20,572 nucleotides of DNA, taken from positions 1 through 20,572 of the forward strand of contig DATCVA010000352.1 of the NCBI GenBank assembly GCA_036567205.1, in the 5' to 3' direction. Numbering within the stretch: position 1 is the stretch's first letter; every line of letters starts with the position of its first letter. The position numbers and the translations under genes were made by a program. The notes beneath the pieces are model-generated. The model was not told where the DNA came from, searched no databases, and worked only from the letters and a program-made list of their open reading frames with translations. Below, piece by piece: positions 7,046 to 15,271 of the stretch. The DNA is from DATCVA01 sp036567205 (lineage in GTDB: Bacteria; Pseudomonadota; Gammaproteobacteria; Burkholderiales; Burkholderiaceae_B).

Positions 7046-7975
7046 ATGACGATTCTTGTAATTGCTGAACACGACAACACCCATTTAAAGGGGGCAACGC
7101 TTAATACCGTCGCCGCGGCCCAGAAAATCGGTGGCGATATTCATGTGCTGGTTGCCGGATCGGGTATCCAGGCTGTGGCCGAGCAAGCTGCGCAGGCTAG
7201 CGGAGTGGCCAAGGTATTGGTCGCCGATGCGCCGCAACTGAAAGACGGCCTGGCCGAAAATGTTGCGGCTCAGGTGTTGGCGCTGGCTCAAACCTATAGC
7301 CATATTTTGTTTCCCGCCACTGCTTCAGGTAAAAACGTAGCTCCCCGCGTAGCTGCCAAGCTCGATGTGGCCCAGGTTTCCGACATTATTGCCGTGGAAG
7401 CCGCCGATACATTTTTGCGCCCCATTTATGCCGGCAACGCTATTGCCACCGTTCAATCCAGCGATGCCATAAAAGTCATTACGGTGCGTACAACCGGTTT
7501 TGATGCTGTTGCGGCGCAAGGCGGCCAAGCCAGTATCGAGGCGGTTGCTGCCGCCGACGATGCGGGCCTGTCGTCGTTTGTAGGCCGCGAGGTCGCCACA
7601 AACGATCGTCCTGAGCTGGCCGGAGCTGCTGTGGTGGTGTCGGGTGGTCGCGGCATGGGCAGCGCTGAGAATTTCAAAATCCTTGAGCCTTTGGCTGACA
7701 AGCTTGGTGCCGCCATGGGTGCGTCACGCGCGGCGGTCGATGCCGGTTACGCTCCTAATGACTGGCAGGTTGGTCAAACGGGCAAGATCGTTGCACCCCA
7801 GTTGTATGTTGCCGTAGGTATTTCCGGCGCCATTCAGCATCTGGCGGGCATGAAAGACTCCAAAGTCATCGTGGCCATTAATAAAGACGCCGAGGCGCCA
7901 ATATTCGGCGTGGCTGATTATGGGCTGGTGGCCGATTTATTCCAGGCGGTTCCCGAACTGGTCGAGGCACTGTAG
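7046..7975 (+). CDS. etfA: Electron transfer flavoprotein alpha subunit
   Basis: The alpha subunit of ETF, which binds the FAD. The C-terminal FAD domain shows SGGRGMGSAENF near 198-209 and the GQTGK...YVAVGISGAIQH stretch near 243-266, followed by INKDAEAPIFGVADYGLV, all hallmarks of EtfA. At 309 aa it is full length. I use the ATG at 7046 (MTILVIAEHD), with AAGG about 10 bases upstream; a TTG overlapping the etfB stop at 7040 is less likely. It forms an operon with etfB and is followed by a strong hairpin terminator. Confidence 0.97.
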   Translation: MTILVIAEHDNTHLKGATLNTVAAAQKIGGDIHVLVAGSGIQAVAEQAAQASGVAKVLVADAPQLKDGLAENVAAQVLALAQTYSHILFPATASGKNVAPRVAAKLDVAQVSDIIAVEAADTFLRPIYAGNAIATVQSSDAIKVITVRTTGFDAVAAQGGQASIEAVAAADDAGLSSFVGREVATNDRPELAGAAVVVSGGRGMGSAENFKILEPLADKLGAAMGASRAAVDAGYAPNDWQVGQTGKIVAPQLYVAVGISGAIQHLAGMKDSKVIVAINKDAEAPIFGVADYGLVADLFQAVPELVEAL

Positions 7976-8017
7976 TTCTTGACAGGCGCCAGAAGTAAAT
8001 AGTTCATCGTAACTAGT

Positions 8018-8053
8018 AAAAGGGCCTGCGACGCAAAGTTGCAGGCCCTTTTT
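8018..8053 (+). terminator. Intrinsic terminator after etfA
   Basis: A perfect 12-bp stem, AAAAGGGCCTGC (8018-8029) with GCAGGCCCTTTT (8041-8052), 11-base loop, followed by T. The A-run on the left arm means it can also work on the minus strand and stop transcription from the convergent LysR gene at 8167. Confidence 0.9.
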
Positions 8054-8166
8054 CATAGAATCTTCTTATTCAAATTAAATCAACAGTGAACTATGTCGGC
8101 GCAGCAGCCGTACCAACGTAATGTCTGCACTTCGCCTTCGTGCTTACAATTGATCTGGAAATGGAA

Positions 8167-9090
8167 TTAGTACAGTACCCGGCAACCCAGCCAGCGGTGC
8201 TCTACAACCAACTGCTTTATTAGTCTTTTGCAGACGTTAATCACTTTGTCTACCGCTGGTGTAAGCGGCAGACTTTCGCTCGAGCACAAAACAATCTCTC
8301 TTGAAAGCTCGAAGTCCAGCGAATGAGACGTAATTGTGCCATTGGCTATCTCTGGTTGCGCAGCCGAGTAAGGTAGTATGGTGGCAGCTAATCCTTCACA
8401 TACTGCAGGTATCAAAATCGCCGAGGTGCTCGCTTCGGCGAACAGGTTGCAAGTAAGCCGAGCCGATAAAAACGCGTGGTCCACGCGCGCCCTTAGCTTG
8501 TTTGGCAAGCTTGGCAGTACTAAAGGCAAGTCCGAAATACGATCGATAGCTATGTTTTTTGGCGGCAGTTTCACGCTTGGGTGGGCAAGCAGAAACAAGT
8601 CTTCAATTAACAACGCAGTGAGTGAAATACCTTTGATGGGCTGTTGATCGGGTGAAAGTGAAAAATCGACTCTTCCCTGCAGCACTAGTCGGGTTAAGTC
8701 TGCGCTGGGAATGTCGACAATTTCCAGCACGATCCCCGGAAACTCTTGTTTGACAAGCTTCATGAGCGGCAAGGCGATCATTCGCGCCGTACTTGAAGCC
8801 AGGCCGATCGATACGGTGCCGGCAATCTGGTCATCGGTTTTTGCCAGGAGGCTGCGCGTAGAGTCAACTTGTCTCAATATCGTTTGGGCGTGCCGATAAA
8901 GAAGGACTCCTTCGCTGGTTGCATGCACCCCTTTTGAACCGCGCACCAATAAACGTACTCCAAGATCCTCTTCCAGCAGTGCTATCTGCTGGCTTAGTGC
9001 TGGTTGCGCAACATACAGGCTTTCCGCTGCCCGGGTCATATTCTGCATCTCGAATACGCGCACGAAATATTGAAGTTGTCTCAGGTTCAT
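8167..9090 (-). CDS. LysR family transcriptional regulator
   Basis: A LysR-type activator/repressor of 307 aa. Residues 1-60 form the winged helix-turn-helix (MNLRQLQYFVRVFE, AAESLYVAQPALSQQIALLE, LGVRLLVRG). The rest is the periplasmic-binding-protein-like effector domain with PLVLPSLPNKLR near 190-200. The overall look resembles the Nac/Cbl-like group of LysR proteins common in Burkholderiales. AGGA 7 bases before the ATG supports the start. It is divergent from the caiB-type gene across 138 bp that hold two T-N11-A boxes, so it most likely controls the CoA-transferase/crotonase/Bug genes. The effector is unknown, probably the acid or CoA ester handled by that operon. Confidence 0.93.
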   Translation of the reverse strand: MNLRQLQYFVRVFEMQNMTRAAESLYVAQPALSQQIALLEEDLGVRLLVRGSKGVHATSEGVLLYRHAQTILRQVDSTRSLLAKTDDQIAGTVSIGLASSTARMIALPLMKLVKQEFPGIVLEIVDIPSADLTRLVLQGRVDFSLSPDQQPIKGISLTALLIEDLFLLAHPSVKLPPKNIAIDRISDLPLVLPSLPNKLRARVDHAFLSARLTCNLFAEASTSAILIPAVCEGLAATILPYSAAQPEIANGTITSHSLDFELSREIVLCSSESLPLTPAVDKVINVCKRLIKQLVVEHRWLGCRVLY

Positions 9091-9134
9091 GCTTTTTCCT
9101 GCCGAAAGAGTGCAAATGAGTTCAAAAAACTGAA

Positions 9135-9149
9135 ATAAGTTTATCTTAT
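9135..9149. promoter_or_regulatory. LysR-type box 1 (recognition site candidate)
   Basis: ATAAGTTTATCTTAT: 5-bp inverted arms ATAAG/CTTAT around TTTAT, with T9136 and A9148 giving exactly the T-N11-A pattern of LysR-type regulators. It sits nearer the lysR gene, as expected for the high-affinity, autoregulatory site. Confidence 0.6.
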
Positions 9150-9155
9150 GACTCG

Positions 9156-9170
9156 ATAGTTAAAAAGTAT
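9156..9170. promoter_or_regulatory. LysR-type box 2 (activation site candidate)
   Basis: ATAGTTAAAAAGTAT: T9157 and A9169 again give T-N11-A, with less perfect arms (ATA/TAT). Its centre is 21 bp, two helical turns, from that of box 1. It abuts the position expected for a -35 element of the caiB promoter (-10 candidate TAGAAT at 9194-9199, a 17-bp spacer back to 9176), fitting an activator contacting RNA polymerase. Confidence 0.5.
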
Positions 9171-9193
9171 TTTTATTGGAGCAGGTCTTTATT

Positions 9194-9199
9194 TAGAAT
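9194..9199 (+). promoter_or_regulatory. Candidate -10 box for the caiB-ech-bug operon
   Basis: TAGAAT 29 bases before the caiB ATG. The -35 region at 9171-9176 (TTTTAT) is poor, which would fit dependence on the LysR activator bound just upstream. Confidence 0.4.
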
Positions 9200-9228
9200 C
9201 AACTGTACTTAAACAGGAGACAAGCAAT

Positions 9229-10431
9229 ATGAGCCTTCCATTATCTGGTCTGAAAGTGCTGGATTTAACAAGAGCCTTATCGGGGCCTTTCAGTACAATG
9301 ATCTTGGCAGACCTGGGGGCTGAAGTGATCAAGGTTGAGCCCATGCCGGGCGGCGAGATGGTTCGTCAATGGGGGCCTTTCGACGAAGACATAAGTGTTT
9401 ATTATCTTAGCGCCAATAGAAATAAAAAGGGCATTGGAATTGACTTTCGAAGCAGCGAAGGGCTGGCTCTAATCAAGAAAATGGCGCTCAAATCCGACAT
9501 CGTCGTCGAGAATTTCAAAGTAGGTACGATGGAAAACATGGGGTTGGGCTATGACGAGCTTTCCCGGTTGAAGCCTGAAATTATCATGGCGTCGATTTCC
9601 GGGTTCGGAAGCAAAGGTCCCGCAAAGAACTGGGCCGGTTTTGATCAGATCGCCCAAGGCTATTCCGGATTCATGAGCTTGACCGGTACTGACCAGTCGG
9701 GGCCCACACGCGTCGGGACGGCAATTGGTGATCTTACTGCGGGTATGTGGATCGTCATCGGGATATTGGCTGCAGTTGTCGAGTGCAAGAATAACGGTCG
9801 CGGACAGCATGTCGAAACTTCTCTTCTGGCAAGTTTGATGGGTTTGCTAAGCGTACAAGGCCAACGTTATTTAAGCGTTCAGGAAGTTCCAGAGCCTTGT
9901 GGCAATGTGCACCCGGTGATAGCGCCATACGGTACGTTCGAGACAGCCGATGGTCCGCTGAACCTGGCGCCGGCGACCCAGGCAATGTGGACCAAGCTGT
10001 GTTCGATTCTTGGCCTGGAGTCCCTTGCTGCCGATCCCCGTTTTCTGACCAATGCCGACCGCATGCAAAATCGCCATGTGCTTAAAGAACTGCTTGAAAC
10101 CAGTTTGAAACGCCGAACCCGCATGGAGTGGACTCCATTAATGATAGACAAGGGTATTCCAGCCGGCCCGATCAATAAGCTGGACGATGTATTTAATGAT
10201 CCCCAGGTATTGGCTTGCAAATTGGTCCAGACGGTAGAGCATCCAGTTTTGGGCGAACTGAAGCAGGTAGGTCTGCCATTAAGCATGACCCATATAGAAG
10301 ATGGTTCTTCTGTGCGATCCGCTCCACCGCTATTCGGACAACATACCAGTGCGGTATTTGCGGACTATGGTTTTGAGTCAACGGAAATAGCACGCTTGCT
10401 TGAGTTGAAAGTAATTCACCAGGCAAGCTGA
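9229..10431 (+). CDS. CaiB/BaiF-type (family III) CoA transferase
   Basis: A family III CoA transferase, moving CoA from a donor acyl-CoA to a carboxylic acid. Hallmarks: N-terminal PLSGLKVLDLTRALSGPFSTM, ADLGAEVIKVEP, VVENFKVGTMENMGLGYDEL, and the active-site Asp D168 in GDLTAGMW, the residue that forms the acyl-anhydride with substrate in this family (D169 in formyl-CoA transferase). At 400 aa it is full length. AGGAG 9 bases before the ATG supports the start. It is first in a likely operon with a crotonase-fold gene and a Bug binding protein, suggesting uptake and CoA activation of an organic acid; the substrate cannot be told from sequence. Confidence 0.94.
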   Translation: MSLPLSGLKVLDLTRALSGPFSTMILADLGAEVIKVEPMPGGEMVRQWGPFDEDISVYYLSANRNKKGIGIDFRSSEGLALIKKMALKSDIVVENFKVGTMENMGLGYDELSRLKPEIIMASISGFGSKGPAKNWAGFDQIAQGYSGFMSLTGTDQSGPTRVGTAIGDLTAGMWIVIGILAAVVECKNNGRGQHVETSLLASLMGLLSVQGQRYLSVQEVPEPCGNVHPVIAPYGTFETADGPLNLAPATQAMWTKLCSILGLESLAADPRFLTNADRMQNRHVLKELLETSLKRRTRMEWTPLMIDKGIPAGPINKLDDVFNDPQVLACKLVQTVEHPVLGELKQVGLPLSMTHIEDGSSVRSAPPLFGQHTSAVFADYGFESTEIARLLELKVIHQAS

Positions 10432-10489
10432 TTCCAGGGGCCGAACAGGCTGTGATGAAGTGCTAAAACCCATCGTAGTGGCGGAAAGA

Positions 10490-11284
10490 ATGTCAGATAA
10501 AAACAGTTTCAAAAATACATCAAAAGATCCGGCTGGACCACAGTTGCACCTGCAGGGCTCCGTCGCGACTATACGGTTTCGTAAGCCCGAATACGCGAAC
10601 CGCCTTAGTCCTGACGACCTCCTGACGCTTCGAGAGCATATTGACAGAGTCAATCAGGCGGAAGAGGTTCTGGTGCTTCGGTTTACAGGCGAAGGAAATT
10701 ATTTTTGCAGCGGATACGACATCTCTTCGCTTGCAGCTGCAGCTGCCCCCAGTTCCATTTTTTTCGGTGAAACCATTGATCTGATAGAAAGCGCGCGGCC
10801 TGTCACTATCGCTGCGATAAATGGCGGCGTCTATGGCGGAGGAACTGATCTTTGCCTGGCTTGCGACTTTCGCATCGGGGCCAGGTCGGCAAATATGTTT
10901 ATGCCAGCGGCCAAACTCGGCTTGCATTTTTATCCGGGAGGCATGGCCAGATATATATCCAGATTGGGCCTGAACCAGGCTAAACGGCTTTTCCTGACGG
11001 CAGAGAAAATAGATGCTGAAGAAATGTTGCGAATAGGCTTCCTGACGGAAATTGTCGAAGCAGGGCAGCTGGCGCCGCGTCTCGAAGAGATTAGCCACTT
11101 GCTGGCTGGCATGGCGCCTATTGCTCTTTTAGGCATAAAAAAACATTTGAATCTTATTGCCAGAGGACAGATTCAAACAGGGGATATCGAACAGGGGGTT
11201 CATCGCTCGGAGACTTCCAGCGATATTTCAGAAGGTGCATTAGCGTGGAAGGAAAAACGGGCGCCGCGGTTCAGCGGCACCTGA
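10490..11284 (+). CDS. Crotonase-fold protein (enoyl-CoA hydratase/isomerase family) with altered active site
   Basis: A 264-aa member of the crotonase superfamily. The oxyanion-hole segments are present: FCSGYDISSLA near 64-74 and NGGVYGGGTDLCLACDFRIG near 110-130. The two catalytic glutamates of true enoyl-CoA hydratase (E144 and E164 in the rat enzyme) align with D120 (GGGTDL) and A140 (MPAAKLGL), the same 20-residue spacing, so simple hydration of a 2-enoyl-CoA looks unlikely. Isomerase, hydrolase, lyase or dehalogenase-type chemistry on a CoA ester is possible. The ATG at 10490 has a closely spaced GGA; a GTG at 10460 would add 10 residues. It lies 58 bp after the CoA transferase and 27 bp before the Bug gene, likely in one operon under the LysR regulator. 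Confidence 0.88.
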   Translation: MSDKNSFKNTSKDPAGPQLHLQGSVATIRFRKPEYANRLSPDDLLTLREHIDRVNQAEEVLVLRFTGEGNYFCSGYDISSLAAAAAPSSIFFGETIDLIESARPVTIAAINGGVYGGGTDLCLACDFRIGARSANMFMPAAKLGLHFYPGGMARYISRLGLNQAKRLFLTAEKIDAEEMLRIGFLTEIVEAGQLAPRLEEISHLLAGMAPIALLGIKKHLNLIARGQIQTGDIEQGVHRSETSSDISEGALAWKEKRAPRFSGT

Positions 11285-11311
11285 ACACATAATCGATCCA
11301 AGGAGACGACA

Positions 11312-12280
11312 ATGAAAAAAATTACGAAAATAGCTTTTGCTTGTATGGCGTTGGGCATTGCGGGAATGGCTCAAGGTGCGGAAAGTTATCCCGCTAAGCC
11401 CATTACGCTGGTTATTGGGTTTCCCCCCGGCGGAGGAGCCGATAATGTCGGCCGTGTTTATGCCAATGGGTTGTCCAAGCTATTGAAGCAGCCCGTCGTC
11501 ATTGAAAACCGGCCTGGCGCCGGCTCGACTATTGCGGCCACCCAAGTCGCTAAGTCGAAGCCTGATGGCTACACCTTATACCTTGGCAACTCCAGCGTCA
11601 TGGGAAGCGATAGTGTTCTTTATAACGTCAGCTATACGGCGGAAGACTTCATGCCGGTAGCGCAACTTACCATTGCGCCCATGATACTGATTGCCAGCAA
11701 GAAGTCGGGCATAAGCAGCGTAAAAGATCTGTTGCAGCGGGCAAAAAAGGCTCCCAATACGATTAATGTGGCTTCATCGGGAAATGGTGTCATTACCCAC
11801 CTTGCCGCAGTGGAGTTCATGGGCGTCAGCAAGACTAAATTCATGCATATTCCTTTTAAGGGGGGCGCCGCGGCGACACAGTCCGTTGCCGCCGGTGATA
11901 CCGATATCTCATTTGCTACAGCGCCTTCGGCCCGTACAGCTATCGACACTGGGAAAGCCATAGGTTTAGGAATCACAACGGCTAAGCCGTCCGGCATCAT
12001 TCCTCAGTATCAGCCTATTTCCGGATCCGAGGTTTCCGGCTACAACATTGCTAACTGGTGGGGGATTTTCGTGCCTAAAGGTACTCCCAAGGAAGTTGTC
12101 GATGTGTTGTTTACGGCGACTAACCAAGTGCTTGCGGATAAAAATGTGCAGCAGACTCTTGCTTCCAGCTACGAGGAAGTAGCGCCGTCCAAATCTGTCG
12201 AGGAATTCGTCAAGTTCGCCCGGCAAGAGGGGGAGCAAGGTTTGCGGCTGGCCAAGGAAAGCCGCGCTACGGCCAATTAG
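11312..12280 (+). CDS. Bug/TctC family tripartite tricarboxylate transporter substrate-binding protein
   Basis: A periplasmic solute-binding protein of the Bug (Bordetella uptake gene) family, greatly expanded in Alcaligenaceae. It has a clean signal peptide (MKKITKIAFACMALGIAGMA, cleavage near AQGA-ES), then the family start YPAKPITLVIGFPPGGGADN, the VVIENRPGAGSTIAA motif, KPDGYTLYLGN, and HIPFKGGAAATQSVAAG. Length 322 aa is typical. AAGGAGA before the ATG is a good ribosome-binding site. No TctA/TctB membrane partner is in the window, so it is an orphan binding protein, as many Bug proteins are. It probably captures the carboxylate that the CoA transferase activates; the ligand is unknown. 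Confidence 0.95.
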   Translation: MKKITKIAFACMALGIAGMAQGAESYPAKPITLVIGFPPGGGADNVGRVYANGLSKLLKQPVVIENRPGAGSTIAATQVAKSKPDGYTLYLGNSSVMGSDSVLYNVSYTAEDFMPVAQLTIAPMILIASKKSGISSVKDLLQRAKKAPNTINVASSGNGVITHLAAVEFMGVSKTKFMHIPFKGGAAATQSVAAGDTDISFATAPSARTAIDTGKAIGLGITTAKPSGIIPQYQPISGSEVSGYNIANWWGIFVPKGTPKEVVDVLFTATNQVLADKNVQQTLASSYEEVAPSKSVEEFVKFARQEGEQGLRLAKESRATAN

Positions 12281-12286
12281 CGTTGA

Positions 12287-12307
12287 CATGGGCCGTTCTG
12301 GCCCATG
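12287..12307 (+). terminator. Hairpin after the Bug gene, possible terminator
   Basis: A perfect 8-bp stem CATGGGCC/GGCCCATG with a 5-base loop, 6 bases after the stop codon. The bases that follow (ATCCGTTTCTC) are not a good T-run, so it may stabilise the 3' end rather than terminate. Confidence 0.4.
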
Positions 12308-12470
12308 ATCCGTTTCTCGGCGCAGGCCAGCTGATTTTTTGCCGGCCAGTACGGTAGTGTGCCTGGCTTCGACTGGAAGTATGGCAAAATGATTTCAGAG
12401 ACTGTTCACGAAAATCGATAGCCAAGGCTCAAATAAGTATATTGCCTGGCATTTGAGTTATGGAGAAAAA

Positions 12471-14288
12471 GTGAGTTACCGCGCGCCTACCCAAGATATC
12501 CGTTTCATCCTTAAAGAGCTGGCCGACCTTGATGGCATCCTGGCTTTACCGGGTTTTGAAGAGGTCTCGGAAGATCTGGTTGACGCGGTTCTCGAAGAAA
12601 ACGCTAAATTCGTTGAGCAGGCAATTGCCCCGCTTAATCACACAGGCGACACCTCGCCCGCCAAGTGGTCCGATGGTGCGGTGACCACATCGCCAGGTTT
12701 TAAAAAAGCGTTTAAAGAGTTTGCTCAAGGCGGGTGGCAAGGTTTGCAGCATGATGCGCAGTGGGGTGGCCAGGGCTTGCCCAAGCTGGTTGGCGCTCCG
12801 GCCAGCGAAAATATCAATTCCGCGAATTTGGCGTTCTCATTATGTCCTTTATTGACTGACGGGGTAATCGAGGCGTTGACTGCGGTGGGTAGTGCAGAGC
12901 AGCAGTCCCGTTTTATCGTCCCCATGATCGAGGGGCGTTGGACGGGGACCATGAACCTGACCGAGCCGCAGGCTGGCTCCGACCTGGCCCAGGTGTCGTC
13001 CCGGGCAGTCATGCAAGGCGATGGCGCTTATCGTATTTCGGGACAAAAAATCTTTATTACGTACGGTGAGCACGATCTGGCTGAAAATATCGTTCACCTT
13101 GTGCTGGCGCGCACGCCTAATGCCCCTGCCGGGGTCAAAGGCATTTCGTTGTTTATCGTTCCTAAGTTTTTAGTCAACGACGATGGTTCGCTGGGGCCGC
13201 GCAATGATGTATGGTGCGCGTCCATCGAGCACAAGCTGGGCATACATGCCAGTCCCACAGCGGTACTTATCTATGGCTCCGGCAAAGGGGATGTAGGCGA
13301 GGGCGCGCTGGGATATTTGGTGGGCGAAGAAAATCGCGGTCTTGAGTACATGTTCATTATGATGAATGCAGCACGTTTTGCAGTGGGCATTCAGGGAATC
13401 GCAGTGTCCGAGCGGGCCCTGCAGCATGCGCAGGTCTACGCTCAAGAACGTGTTCAAGGGCAGGCTTTGGGAGGATCGTCGGGCCCGGTGCCGATTATTC
13501 AACACCCCGACGTGCAACGCATGTTGCAAACGATGCGGGCATTAACCGAAGGTGCCAGGGCACTGGCCTATATTGGGGCAGCAGCGTTTGATAGGTCGAT
13601 ACATCACACCGACCCTCGGGTACAGGCTGAAAACAAGGCGCTTTACGAGTATTTGGTGCCGATTGTCAAAGGTTTTTCTACCGAAAATGCTGTGGAGGTA
13701 GCGTCGCTGGGGGTTCAGGTTCACGGGGGCATGGGGTTTATTGAAGAGACAGGGGCCGCCCAGTATTATCGTGACGCGCGTATTCTTCCTATTTACGAGG
13801 GTACAACCGCGATTCAGGCCAATGACTTCGTCGGACGGAAAACCTTGCGCGATGGCGGCGGCGTGGCCAGGGCATTGGCGACTCAAATGCGGGCAACCCT
13901 GGCACAACTGCAAGAGGTTTCGGCTAAGAAAGATGCCAATCAACAGGCTATCTCGCTGATCGCTCGCCGTCTTGAACCTGCCATCCTGGCTTACGAGCAA
14001 ACGGTCGAGTATGTTTTATCCAACGCAACTGATTCATTGCGATCGGTGTTTTTCGGTAGCGTGCCTTACTTGATGTTATCGGGCGTGGTACTGGCCGGAT
14101 GGCAGATGGCGCGGGCTGCACTGACGTGCTACCGTTCCCTTCAGGTGGGCAACGCTAATGACTTTTATGTGCAGAAGCTTGCTACGTGCGTTTTTTATTT
14201 CGTGTACGTGATGCCCCGGGCTCAATCCTTATCCATCAGTGTGATCGAGGGTGGTCAGGCTAATGCTTATTCTTTGGAAACCATATAA
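12471..14288 (+). CDS. Large acyl-CoA dehydrogenase with C-terminal extension
   Basis: A 605-aa FAD-dependent acyl-CoA dehydrogenase that oxidises acyl-CoA to 2-enoyl-CoA and hands electrons to ETF. Motifs: TGTMNLTEPQAGSDLAQV near 155-170, KIFITYGEHD in the middle beta domain, and the catalytic-base segment IYEGTTAIQANDF with E443. After the usual roughly 450-residue core comes an extra helical C-terminal domain, as in the long family often labelled FadE-like or 3-methylmercaptopropionyl-CoA dehydrogenase (DmdC). Chain-length preference cannot be read from sequence. The start is GTG at 12471, with GGAG 5 bases upstream and the family N-terminus SYRAPTQDIRFILKEL; a TTG 18 bp upstream is less likely. 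etfBA lies about 4.5 kb upstream, separated by the LysR-CoA transferase module. Confidence 0.94.
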   Translation: MSYRAPTQDIRFILKELADLDGILALPGFEEVSEDLVDAVLEENAKFVEQAIAPLNHTGDTSPAKWSDGAVTTSPGFKKAFKEFAQGGWQGLQHDAQWGGQGLPKLVGAPASENINSANLAFSLCPLLTDGVIEALTAVGSAEQQSRFIVPMIEGRWTGTMNLTEPQAGSDLAQVSSRAVMQGDGAYRISGQKIFITYGEHDLAENIVHLVLARTPNAPAGVKGISLFIVPKFLVNDDGSLGPRNDVWCASIEHKLGIHASPTAVLIYGSGKGDVGEGALGYLVGEENRGLEYMFIMMNAARFAVGIQGIAVSERALQHAQVYAQERVQGQALGGSSGPVPIIQHPDVQRMLQTMRALTEGARALAYIGAAAFDRSIHHTDPRVQAENKALYEYLVPIVKGFSTENAVEVASLGVQVHGGMGFIEETGAAQYYRDARILPIYEGTTAIQANDFVGRKTLRDGGGVARALATQMRATLAQLQEVSAKKDANQQAISLIARRLEPAILAYEQTVEYVLSNATDSLRSVFFGSVPYLMLSGVVLAGWQMARAALTCYRSLQVGNANDFYVQKLATCVFYFVYVMPRAQSLSISVIEGGQANAYSLETI

Positions 14289-14425
14289 AGATATTCAAAA
14301 ATGATATTTCCAATATATAGGCATTGCTGCCACAATAATTTTCATACTTTGGTGGGGGTTGTAGTTACTGAGGTTGTATAGCTAGAGTTCCCATCTTTTC
14401 TTAACAACTACTTAAGAGACTTACT

Positions 14426-15067
14426 ATGGCTACTTTGCGACTTGGCGATACCGCTCCTGACTTCGAGCAGGATTCTTCAGCAGGAAAGATCCGCTTCCAC
14501 GAATTCTTAGGCGATAAATGGGGTGTGCTGTTTTCCCATCCTGCCGACTTTACTCCTGTATGCACCACCGAGCTTGGCTACACAGCGAAATTGGCCGACG
14601 AGTTCGCCAAGCGTAATGTCAAGGTTATTGCGATCTCGGTAGATGATGCCGATTCCCATAATAAATGGATCGAAGACATCAATGACACTCAAAGCACGTC
14701 TGTCAATTTTCCTATTTTGGCCGACTCCGATCGTAAGGTCTCCGACCTTTACGACATGATCCACCCGAATGCCAGCACAACGGCCACAGTCCGTTCCGTC
14801 TTTGTTATCGACCCGAATAAAAAGGTACGTTTGACGATTACGTATCCAGCCAGCACAGGCCGAAACTTTAACGAAATTTTGCGCGTTATTGATTCGCTGC
14901 AGCTTACCGATAGCCATAGTGTGGCAACGCCGGTTAACTGGGAGGATGGCGACGACGTTATTATTGTGCCGTCCATTAAAGATGAAGCCGAACTCAAGGC
15001 CAAGTTTCCCAAGGGTTACAAGGCGGTTCGTCCTTATTTGCGCATTACGCCGCAGCCCAATAAATAA
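14426..15067 (+). CDS. 1-Cys peroxiredoxin (Prx6 type)
   Basis: A thiol peroxidase reducing H2O2 and organic peroxides. The peroxidatic cysteine C46 is in PADFTPVCTTELG, the Prx6-subfamily form of the PxxxTxxC motif. I see no second cysteine in the 213 residues, so it is a true 1-Cys enzyme needing an external thiol reductant. The Arg in ATVRSVFVID (about 128) and the long C-terminal domain (WEDGDDVIIVPSIKDEAELK) also fit Prx6. The ATG is preceded by a weak purine-rich site (AAGAGA). It stands alone between the acyl-CoA dehydrogenase, 137 bp upstream, and a strong terminator. A role in removing peroxide formed by leaky flavin enzymes is plausible but inferred. Confidence 0.94.
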   Translation: MATLRLGDTAPDFEQDSSAGKIRFHEFLGDKWGVLFSHPADFTPVCTTELGYTAKLADEFAKRNVKVIAISVDDADSHNKWIEDINDTQSTSVNFPILADSDRKVSDLYDMIHPNASTTATVRSVFVIDPNKKVRLTITYPASTGRNFNEILRVIDSLQLTDSHSVATPVNWEDGDDVIIVPSIKDEAELKAKFPKGYKAVRPYLRITPQPNK

Positions 15068-15144
15068 GCTGTATTGGTCTTATTGTTTAGCTCGTGATTA
15101 GGGTGACTAATTACGTTGGCAAGGCCTCTGCTTAGTTATAAGCC

Positions 15145-15188
15145 ACGCCCCAAAAACTGGGATTATCCGGATTTTGGGGCGTTTTTTT
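15145..15188 (+). terminator. Intrinsic terminator after the peroxiredoxin gene
   Basis: A perfect 11-bp stem ACGCCCCAAAA (15145-15155) with TTTTGGGGCGT (15172-15182), 16-base loop, followed by a run of T to 15188. Textbook rho-independent terminator 78 bp after the stop codon. Confidence 0.93.
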
Positions 15189-15271
15189 GTAGCGATTGGC
15201 TATGTTTTTCAGGCGCGTTGTGTTTTTATGCGTGCGTGGTTCTTTTGTGAGCTGGATTGATTCTTTAGACA

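Noticed and set aside
10520..11098. 192-codon minus-strand ORF inside the crotonase gene
   Set aside because: Shadow ORF opposite a well-supported gene.
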